This document shows positions 1 through 6,542 of a stretch of 64,000 nt of DNA, one piece after another (the first letter of the stretch is position 1; each line of letters starts with the position of its first letter). The stretch is from JASDSY01 sp041441465 (GTDB taxonomy: Bacteria > Muiribacteriota > UBA9980). A model generated the notes under the pieces. That model saw only the letters and a program-made list of their open reading frames with translations. It made no database searches and had not been told where the DNA came from. Location: NCBI GenBank assembly GCA_041441465.1, contig JASDSY010000010.1:186001-250000 (forward strand), read 5' to 3'. A program made the position numbers and the translations under genes.

Positions 1-1302
1 GCCGCCGGGATTAAATCTAAAAATCCAGTTGCAGAATACACTTTTGATAAATGCAATACCTGCGATGACAGCGGGAACGAAAATAATGGAACCGCTTATG
101 GCGGCGTGACATTTGTCGATGGTGTTAAAGGAAAGGCCGCAAATTTCGACGGCACATCCGGATATATTAAAATAAAAAGCAATACAATGCTAAATTTATC
201 TTCACGATTTTCGATTGGAATGTGGATAAAAAGCGACTTATCTCAAAATTCAATATATACATTAATTTCTAAAGGGCACAATCAATTTAACGGATGGGCT
301 GTTCAAAGCGCGGCATTTGAAGAAAGCGGCGAGTTATATTTTACATACGGCAACGGCATTCAATTTATTCGAAAAGTTATCGTTCCCGGCACCTGTACGC
401 TTGATAAAAACTGGCATTTCATAGTTATAACCAAAGATCCGGTAAACGGATTAAAAGCATATAATGATGGAATTCTAATAAAATCATATCCCGACGATAC
501 ATCAAGTATATCAAAGTCAAAAGATTTTGATTTAATTATCGGTAAAGACTCATTTTATGAAGGCGGATATTTCAAAGGGCTTATCGATGAAATACAAATT
601 TATGATTATGCCTTATCCGACAGCGAAATTATGCAATATTATGAAAATACAAAACCATTCCGAAATACATTACTGGCCAGATATACTTTCAACAATTGTG
701 ACGCTGCAGACGACAGCGGTAATGAAAATAACGGATCGGTGAACGGCGGCGTTACATTTACTGACGGCGTTAAGGGCAAAGCTGCAAATTTTGACGGAAA
801 ATCCGGATATATTAAAATAAAAAACAATACTATGTTAAATTTCTCGTCAAAGTTCTCAATTTGTATGTGGGTCAAAGGAGAACCAGCTCAAAATCAAATA
901 TATACAATTATTTCTAAAGGGCATTATCCATTTAACGGCTGGATAATCCAGAGCGAGGCGCTTAAAGAAGGCGGCGAACCATATTTTTTATACGGCGACG
1001 GGAATAAATTTGTTCAAAATTTTATTGCACCTGATTCTTCCATCATAGATGGCGTCTGGCACTTCATAGCCATAACTAAAGATCCCGTAACCGGATTAAA
1101 AACATATAAAGACGGCACTCGTGTATCATCACATCCAGATGCCATCTCCCGCATGTCAAATCCGCATGAGTTCGATTTAATTATCGGAATGGACACGGTT
1201 TATGCCGGCCGATATTTTAAAGGGCTTATCGATGAAGTGCAAATTTACGATTATGCCTTATCTGACGATGAAATTATTAAGTATTACAAAAGCACAAAAT
1301 AA
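1..1302 (+). CDS. Tandem LamG (concanavalin A-like) domain protein, 3' part
   Basis: The reading frame is open from base 1, so the N-terminus lies outside the window. Two consecutive LamG/concanavalin A-like beta-sandwich units of about 214 residues are visible. Each starts with [VL]A[ER]YTF, followed by DDSGNENNG, a GVKGKAANFDG motif and a SGYIKIK strand, and each ends with KGLIDE[IV]QIYDYALSD, which is the classic LamG C-terminal signature. The two units are close copies that differ mostly at synonymous positions, so the array arose by duplication and may continue upstream. Family knowledge: such modules bind carbohydrate or protein ligands and are usually on extracellular or surface proteins. 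No catalytic domain is visible here. A MerR regulator follows after 128 bases under its own promoter, so the two are probably separate units. Confidence 0.85.
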   Translation, partial: AAGIKSKNPVAEYTFDKCNTCDDSGNENNGTAYGGVTFVDGVKGKAANFDGTSGYIKIKSNTMLNLSSRFSIGMWIKSDLSQNSIYTLISKGHNQFNGWAVQSAAFEESGELYFTYGNGIQFIRKVIVPGTCTLDKNWHFIVITKDPVNGLKAYNDGILIKSYPDDTSSISKSKDFDLIIGKDSFYEGGYFKGLIDEIQIYDYALSDSEIMQYYENTKPFRNTLLARYTFNNCDAADDSGNENNGSVNGGVTFTDGVKGKAANFDGKSGYIKIKNNTMLNFSSKFSICMWVKGEPAQNQIYTIISKGHYPFNGWIIQSEALKEGGEPYFLYGDGNKFVQNFIAPDSSIIDGVWHFIAITKDPVTGLKTYKDGTRVSSHPDAISRMSNPHEFDLIIGMDTVYAGRYFKGLIDEVQIYDYALSDDEIIKYYKSTK

Positions 1303-1362
1303 GAATGAATAGTAAATTCTTTTGGAAGACAACAGCATATAAAATTATAATTTTTCTTGCAA

Positions 1363-1392
1363 TTGACGCAGCGTAAACTGATATGATAAGAT
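1363..1392 (+). promoter_or_regulatory. Probable sigma-70 promoter with MerR-type spacer
   Basis: TTGACG at 1363-1368 and TAAGAT at 1387-1392 are separated by 18 bp. The spacer region GACGCAGCGTAAACT resembles the spacer dyads recognised by multidrug/effector-binding MerR regulators, and the regulator gene itself starts 38 bases downstream. Autoregulation is therefore inferred, not shown. TATGAT at 1382-1387 is an alternative -10 but has poor spacing. Confidence 0.45.
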
Positions 1393-1430
1393 AATGAAGG
1401 CCTTCAAAATAAAAAAGGAAAGTTTTTGAA

Positions 1431-2366
1431 ATGAATGATTTGATATCTATCCATGAATTGTCCTTAAAATTTGGACTTACAAGCCGCACATTGCGCCACT
1501 GGGAAGACGAGGGGCTTTTTCAAAGCCGCCGCGACATTCAGTCCGGCTGGCGAGTTTATGATCAGGAAGCGTTAAAAACGATAAAATTCATTTTAATTTT
1601 AAGAGAACTCGATATTTCAATAAAAAATATCAGGTTAATTCTTAAAAACGATGATATTAAAATGATGATTTCAATTCTTGAAAAGCAGGCTGAAATATTC
1701 GATAAAAACGCCGCATACAGCATCGCGAAAAAGAATATGCTGAAAAAATTTATCGAAATAATTAACTTGCTTGGTTCAAATGAAAACAGGCGAATGCTTA
1801 TGGAAAATATCGAAAATTACATGCAAATTCAAAATTTTTCCGTGAAAAAACACATGAAAAATTTGGAGGAAACAATTATGCATAACAATTTGAGACAAAC
1901 AGGAAATTTGAAAATAATATCTTTACCGCTAATGCGGACGGCCAGTTTTAACGTAGTAAGCGAATCTCCGGAGGACGAGGCGCTTAACAGGGTCATAACA
2001 TGGGCCGAAAATGAAAATCTTATGTCGACTGTAAGAATATTCGGATATAACACGACTCCATACGAGCCGCAGCAAAAAAAATACGGCTGGGCAGCCTGCG
2101 TTACGATACCTGATAATGTAAAAATACCAGAATATTTAGAGGAAAAAAAGCTTCCCGGCGGGTTGTACGCATCTTTGGAAAGCACGAACGAGGTGTATGA
2201 CTCATGGCAAAAACTAACTATTTTGTTAAAAGAAAATAATGAATATTCAATCGACCTGACACGCCCGTGTCTTGAAGAACATATAAAAAGCGCTGAAAAT
2301 AAAGGAACTATAAATAATTTTTATATTACTTTACTGGCTGCTGTAAAAAAACAATCGAACACATAA
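1431..2366 (+). CDS. MerR-family regulator with GyrI-like effector-binding domain
   Basis: Residues 1-70 form a MerR winged helix (ISIHELSLKFGLTSRTLRHW, then a wing containing the SGWRVYDQEAL segment), followed by a dimerisation coiled coil at roughly 75-140. Residues about 160-300 resemble the AraC/GyrI-like small-molecule-binding fold: YGWAACVTIPD and KKLPGGLYASLES match its strand pattern. Family knowledge: such proteins (BmrR/TipA type) twist promoters with long spacers when a drug or ligand binds. The ATG at 1431 follows an AAGGA-like site at about 1413-1420. The target is unknown. No drug exporter sits directly beside it, although an RND pump lies 8 kb downstream. The gene ends before a strong bidirectional hairpin at 2475-2513. 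Confidence 0.85.
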   Translation: MNDLISIHELSLKFGLTSRTLRHWEDEGLFQSRRDIQSGWRVYDQEALKTIKFILILRELDISIKNIRLILKNDDIKMMISILEKQAEIFDKNAAYSIAKKNMLKKFIEIINLLGSNENRRMLMENIENYMQIQNFSVKKHMKNLEETIMHNNLRQTGNLKIISLPLMRTASFNVVSESPEDEALNRVITWAENENLMSTVRIFGYNTTPYEPQQKKYGWAACVTIPDNVKIPEYLEEKKLPGGLYASLESTNEVYDSWQKLTILLKENNEYSIDLTRPCLEEHIKSAENKGTINNFYITLLAAVKKQSNT

Positions 2367-2474
2367 AAACATAAACAAATCAAGTAGAACCCAAAAGCAC
2401 TTTTACAAATCAGTAATATTATAGTAACGATCAAAACAACATTTTCAAAACTGAATTCTATGTTTCAAATAAAC

Positions 2475-2513
2475 AAAAAGCAGGGTAAAAATAATATTTT
2501 CACCCTGCTTTTT
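2475..2513. terminator. Bidirectional intrinsic terminator
   Basis: A perfect 12-bp inverted repeat: AAAAAGCAGGGT at 2475-2486 and ACCCTGCTTTTT at 2502-2513, with a 15-nt AT loop. The A-tract and T-tract flank the GC core, so it can terminate in both directions. It sits between the convergent MerR gene and the mutase operon. Confidence 0.85.
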
Positions 2514-2608
2514 ATAGTTTCGGTATATTCTGAAACGCAATATTTATTGCATTTTTTTATTTAATTTACATATAAAACCGCTTAATCATTAAACTGTTAA
2601 GTCGAATT

Positions 2609-3436
2609 TTAGTGGCATGACTGGCAATATTCGGTAAGAACTTTCATCGTATCCTTCGGGTGAAGGAATGCGATTTTTTTGCCATGCGCGCCTTTGCGAG
2701 GTTTTTCATCGATAAGCTTTATGCCTTTAGCTTTAGCGTCGGCAAGAGCTTTTTCGACATCGGTAACTTCGTATGCAATGTGGTGAACGCCGGGGCCCTG
2801 ATTTTTTTCAAGGAATTTAGCGACAGGGCTGTCAGGCGAAGTCGGCTCTAAAAGCTCGATATGTGTTTCACCGACTTTGAAGAACGCGGTTTTAACTTTC
2901 TGCTCAGCGACTTCTTCGACGCCGCCGAATTCCATCGCGAAACCGTCGGCATACAATTTAATGCCCTCTTCAAGGTTCTGAACGGCGATGCCGATATGGT
3001 CGATTCTCTTTATCAAAGCTTCTTCTTTCGGCACTTCTATTTTAAGCGCCGCATATATAAAGCTCAATATTTTTTTCATCGGCGTGCCGGGGGTAAATAC
3101 TTCGGATATACCGGCTTTTTTGAGCGTCGGTATATCGTCTTCAGGTATTACGCCGCCGCCGAATACTATTATATCGCCGGCTTTTTTCGCTTTAAGCTCC
3201 TCGACTACCCGCGGAAAAAGGCTGCAATGCGCGCCCGATAAACATGAGAGCCCGACAATTGAAACGTCTTCCTGAATGGCGGTATTTGCTATTGATTCAG
3301 GGGTCTGGCGGATACCGGTGTAAATAACTTCCATACCGGCGTTCGAAAGAGCTTTAGCGACGTATTTCGCGCCGCGGTCATGGCCGTCAAGGCCTGGTTT
3401 TGCTATTAATACTCTTATTTTTTTATCTTTTTTCAT
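2609..3436 (-). CDS. Fused methylmalonyl-CoA mutase B12-binding subunit and methylmalonyl-CoA epimerase
   Basis: Residues 7-130 are the cobalamin-binding domain of methylmalonyl-CoA mutase: the DxHxxG motif (D17, H19, G22) supplies the axial His19, with GLSCLSGAH (62-70) and FGGG (92-95) as the nucleotide-tail contacts. After a short linker, residues 142-275 are a VOC/glyoxalase-fold methylmalonyl-CoA epimerase: IDHIGIAV (H147), THIELLEP (E194), HHIAYEV (H218/H219) and E269 match the metal-ligand pattern. Together they would hold the B12 half of the mutase and the enzyme that interconverts (2S)- and (2R)-methylmalonyl-CoA in one chain. The gene lies 29 bases downstream of the mutase catalytic subunit, and an AGGTGAG ribosome-binding site precedes the start. 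The chain ends in CQSCH; this is probably not a heme site because the protein has no export signal. Confidence 0.92.
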   Translation of the reverse strand: MKKDKKIRVLIAKPGLDGHDRGAKYVAKALSNAGMEVIYTGIRQTPESIANTAIQEDVSIVGLSCLSGAHCSLFPRVVEELKAKKAGDIIVFGGGVIPEDDIPTLKKAGISEVFTPGTPMKKILSFIYAALKIEVPKEEALIKRIDHIGIAVQNLEEGIKLYADGFAMEFGGVEEVAEQKVKTAFFKVGETHIELLEPTSPDSPVAKFLEKNQGPGVHHIAYEVTDVEKALADAKAKGIKLIDEKPRKGAHGKKIAFLHPKDTMKVLTEYCQSCH

Positions 3437-3465
3437 TTATTTCACTCACCTTTCAAAAAACTGAA

Positions 3466-5136
3466 TTAGATAACAACGTTTTCTTTGTATTCGCCGAATA
3501 CTCCGCGCATAACATCGCATATTTCACCGAGGCTCGCATATTCACGCACGCAGTCGATGATGACAGGCATAAGGTTCGTATCGCCCTGAGCGGCTGTTTT
3601 TAATTTAGCGAGCGCTTCTTTGACTTTTTCATTATTTCTCTGCGCCTTAGTTTTGTTCAGTTTTTCTATCTGGTTTTTCTCTATTATCGGGTCAACCTTC
3701 AGTAAAGGTACTTTCCCTTCGTTTTTGAGTTCGAATTTATTGACGCCGACGATCACGCGTTCATTTTTTTCGATCGACTGCATGTAATTAAATGATGATT
3801 CCTGAATGCATTTCTGGACATATCCAGCTTCGATGGCTGAAGTCATGCCGCCGAGTTCGTCGATTTTCTTGATATACTCCATAGCTTCTTTTTCGATTCT
3901 GTCGGTCAATGATTCGATATAATACGAACCTGCGAGCGGATCGATGACATCGGCCGTTCCCGATTCGTAAGCCAATATCTGCTGTGTGCGGAGCGCGATC
4001 ATAACCGATTCTTCGGTCGGAAGCGCGAGCGCCTCGTCGCGTGAATTGGTGTGAAGGCTCTGTGTGCCGCCAAGCGCTGCAGCGAGAGCTTGATATGCTA
4101 CGCGGATAATATTGTTGTCAGGCTGCTGAGCTGTAAGAGTCGAACCGGCAGTCTGAGTATGGAACCTTAACATCATTGATTTTTTATCGGTAGCGCCGAA
4201 ACGGTCTTTCATTATATGCGCCCATAATCTTCTTGCTGCACGAAATTTCGCGACTTCTTCGAGGATATTATTGTGGGCGTTGAAGAAGAACGAAAGCCTC
4301 GACGCAAAATCTTCGAGTTTGAGGCCTTTTTTAAGTGCGGCTTCCACGTAGCAAATAGCGTCTGCAATTGTAAATCCTATTTCCTGAGCGGCAGTCGAAC
4401 CCGCTTCGCGTATATGATAACCTGAAATCGATATCGTATTCCATTTAGGCACTTCTTTCGAGCAGAAGTCAAAAATATCGGTAATCAGGCGGAGCGATGC
4501 TTTAGGCGGATAAATGTATGTGCCGCGCGCGATATATTCTTTTAATATGTCGTTTTGAATGGTACCTTCAAGGTCTTTTCTTGAAACTCCCTGTTTTTCA
4601 GCGACAGCGATATACATAGCGAGTAAAACTGAAGCCGGCGCATTAATTGTCATCGAGGTCGAAACTTTATTAAGCGGAATTCCATTGAAAAGTATTTCCA
4701 TATCGGCAAGAGTGTCAATAGCGACGCCGACTTTACCGACTTCGCCGGAAGCGAGGCTGTGATCTGAATCATAGCCGATCTGCGTCGGAAGGTCGAACGC
4801 TATCGAAAGCCCTGTCTGGCCCTGGCCGAGAAGGTATTTATATCTTTTGTTGGATTCTTCGGCTGTTCCGAAACCGGCATACTGACGCATTGTCCAGAAG
4901 CGGCCGCGGTACATCGTAGGCTGTACGCCGCGTGTAAACGGGAACTCGCCCGGGAACCCAAGGGTTTCATTATAATTTTCATTAACGTCAAGCGGAGTAT
5001 AAAGCGGGTTTACTTCCGTTCCTGACTGTGTTGTAAATACAGGCATTCTTTCAGGAAATTTCTGTGTTGTTTTTTTGTAGCTGCCTTCATTCCACTTTTC
5101 GAATTGGTTTTTGATTTCATTTAATTTGTCTGACAT
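3466..5136 (-). CDS. Methylmalonyl-CoA mutase, catalytic (large) subunit
   Basis: At 556 residues it covers the TIM-barrel substrate-binding part of methylmalonyl-CoA mutase without the B12 domain, which is encoded next door. Characteristic segments are YRGRFWTMRQYAGFGTAEE (about 76-94, containing the catalytic Tyr), FDLPTQIGYDSDH, MTINAPA, SISGYHIREAGST (catalytic His region) and FFNAHNNILEEVAKFRAARR. It rearranges succinyl-CoA and (R)-methylmalonyl-CoA, used in propionate production or degradation. A GAGGTG site precedes the ATG at 5136, and a sigma-70 promoter lies about 80 bases upstream. It is followed by the fused B12/epimerase gene in a two-gene operon. No MeaB/ArgK chaperone or biotin-dependent decarboxylase is in the window. 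Confidence 0.95.
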   Translation of the reverse strand: MSDKLNEIKNQFEKWNEGSYKKTTQKFPERMPVFTTQSGTEVNPLYTPLDVNENYNETLGFPGEFPFTRGVQPTMYRGRFWTMRQYAGFGTAEESNKRYKYLLGQGQTGLSIAFDLPTQIGYDSDHSLASGEVGKVGVAIDTLADMEILFNGIPLNKVSTSMTINAPASVLLAMYIAVAEKQGVSRKDLEGTIQNDILKEYIARGTYIYPPKASLRLITDIFDFCSKEVPKWNTISISGYHIREAGSTAAQEIGFTIADAICYVEAALKKGLKLEDFASRLSFFFNAHNNILEEVAKFRAARRLWAHIMKDRFGATDKKSMMLRFHTQTAGSTLTAQQPDNNIIRVAYQALAAALGGTQSLHTNSRDEALALPTEESVMIALRTQQILAYESGTADVIDPLAGSYYIESLTDRIEKEAMEYIKKIDELGGMTSAIEAGYVQKCIQESSFNYMQSIEKNERVIVGVNKFELKNEGKVPLLKVDPIIEKNQIEKLNKTKAQRNNEKVKEALAKLKTAAQGDTNLMPVIIDCVREYASLGEICDVMRGVFGEYKENVVI

Positions 5137-5212
5137 TAAATATTCACCTCTACCCCAATTTTAGTGATTTATAAACTCAATACTTCATAATACAATTTAT
5201 TTTTTCGCAATT

Positions 5213-5241
5213 ATTATAATATAAAATGTTTAATATTACAA
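5213..5241 (-). promoter_or_regulatory. Sigma-70 promoter of the mutase operon
   Basis: On the minus strand TTGTAA (5241-5236) and TATAAT (5218-5213) are 17 bp apart. The predicted start near 5206 gives a leader of about 70 nt before the mutase ATG. Confidence 0.55.
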
Positions 5242-5413
5242 TATTTTTTTATAAAATCAATTCCATGAGCTCTATATCATTCTTAGAACGGCACCGCACC
5301 TAAAAATGAAAATACTTTAATTTTTATCATTTTTTCTTTATAAAAAAGCGGCTTTTCTTATATGAAACTCCCTATAACATTATAATTTAAAAAATATCAA
5401 CAAAAAAGAATTA

Positions 5414-5442
5414 TTGACACACTTAAAATTAAAATGTAAAAT
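5414..5442 (+). promoter_or_regulatory. Near-consensus sigma-70 promoter abutting the DUF1848 start codon
   Basis: TTGACA (5414-5419), 17-bp spacer, TAAAAT (5437-5442). Transcription would begin around 5449, only about three bases before the ATG at 5452. No Shine-Dalgarno sequence is present between the -10 and the ATG, which suggests a leaderless transcript. Confidence 0.65.
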
Positions 5443-5451
5443 CACGGCATC

Positions 5452-6405
5452 ATGATTATAAGCGCAAGCAGAAGAACGGACATACCTGCATTTTACGGAA
5501 AATGGATGATCAACCGATTAACCGAAGGGGTTGTGCTGGTCAGAAATCCATTTAATTTTCATATGGTTTCAAAAATAAAACTATCGCCTGACATAGTCGA
5601 ATGCATAGTGTTCTGGAGCAAAAATCCGGCGCCATTCATAAAATATCTCGATATAATAGATAATTTGGGATATAAATATTATTTTCATTTTACTCTGACA
5701 CCTTACGATAAAAAAATTGAAAACGGTTTGCCGGATAAAAGCGAATTATTGGCAACATTCAAGAAATTATCCAAAAAAATCGGCCGGGAAAAAATAATCT
5801 GGCGTTATGATCCAATATTAATTGCCGATGGAATCGACTGCGGATATCATATTAAAAATTTCGAACATATAGCCGGCGAGCTGGCGGGTTATACTGATAA
5901 GTGTGTCATAAGTTTTATTGATATGTATAAGACAATTCAAAGTAAAATCAACGGAGCCGGAATAAGAGAATTAAATACGGGCGAAATAAATGCAATTGCC
6001 AGTGCGTTTTCAAAAATATCACCAAAATATAATATTCAAGTTTTAACATGCGCAGAAGAAGTTAACCTTTCAACCTATGGCATAACACATTCAAAATGTA
6101 TCGATGCTGAATTGATATCGCGAATCACCGGACATGAATTAAAAATACCGCACGACAAGCATCAGCGCAAATTCTGCGGCTGCGCTGAAAGTGTGGACAT
6201 CGGCTCATACGGAACATGTTTACATAATTGCGTTTATTGTTATGCAAACGGCGGAAAAATTCCAATGCATAATAAAATCCGCATTCATGATGAAAATTCT
6301 CCATTAATTTTCGGCAGTATAACTTACGCCGACATAATAACCGAACGTAAGATTAAAAATAATAAAACCAATATTGGTAATGAAAATTTTAAATTTGACA
6401 TTTGA
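5452..6405 (+). CDS. DUF1848 family protein (putative iron-sulfur/radical-type protein)
   Basis: The N-terminus MIISASRRTDIPAFY is the diagnostic start of DUF1848 proteins, and the 317-residue length is typical. The middle reads like a TIM-barrel-type enzyme (FWSKNPAPF, YYFHFTLTPY, IIWRYDPIL). The C-terminal third has a cysteine cluster, CGCAESVDIGSYGTCLHNCV with YCYAN, that could bind an Fe-S cluster. The family has been compared with radical SAM/spore-photoproduct-lyase-like enzymes, but its reaction is not established, so I give no function. The start is fixed by the conserved N-terminus, and no ribosome-binding site precedes it. The neighbours, mutase and histidine kinase, give no functional clue. 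Confidence 0.85.
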   Translation: MIISASRRTDIPAFYGKWMINRLTEGVVLVRNPFNFHMVSKIKLSPDIVECIVFWSKNPAPFIKYLDIIDNLGYKYYFHFTLTPYDKKIENGLPDKSELLATFKKLSKKIGREKIIWRYDPILIADGIDCGYHIKNFEHIAGELAGYTDKCVISFIDMYKTIQSKINGAGIRELNTGEINAIASAFSKISPKYNIQVLTCAEEVNLSTYGITHSKCIDAELISRITGHELKIPHDKHQRKFCGCAESVDIGSYGTCLHNCVYCYANGGKIPMHNKIRIHDENSPLIFGSITYADIITERKIKNNKTNIGNENFKFDI

Positions 6406-6434
6406 TTGACTTTTTTTTAATGTTATTATATTAT
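6406..6434 (+). promoter_or_regulatory. Sigma-70 promoter of the CHASE hybrid kinase
   Basis: TTGACT (6406-6411), 17-bp spacer, TATTAT (6429-6434), located immediately after the DUF1848 stop codon. It gives a leader of about 100 nt before the kinase start. Confidence 0.55.
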
Positions 6435-6542
6435 AGCAATGACCATAAGTAAATAAATGTTCTTTAATTAAGTATCATGGTATCAAGTTAAAGTTAATTC
6501 AGAGATAGTTTATAAAAATTTTATGATTCTTTGGAAATGATT

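Larger units (their letters stand above)
5137..5451. other. Divergent intergenic region
   Basis: This 315-base AT-rich gap separates the minus-strand mutase operon from the plus-strand DUF1848 gene. It holds one promoter in each direction (listed separately). I see no small gene, no B12 riboswitch-like structure and no strong hairpin in it. Confidence 0.6.

Noticed and set aside
2609..2626. C-terminal CxxCH (CQSCH) as a c-type heme site
   Set aside because: The protein has no signal peptide and cobalamin mutase/epimerase enzymes are cytoplasmic; the motif is most likely coincidental.
5137..5451. Possible cobalamin riboswitch upstream of the B12-dependent mutase
   Set aside because: No B12-box-like or multi-stem structure is visible in the AT-rich gap, and the leader of about 70 nt is too short.
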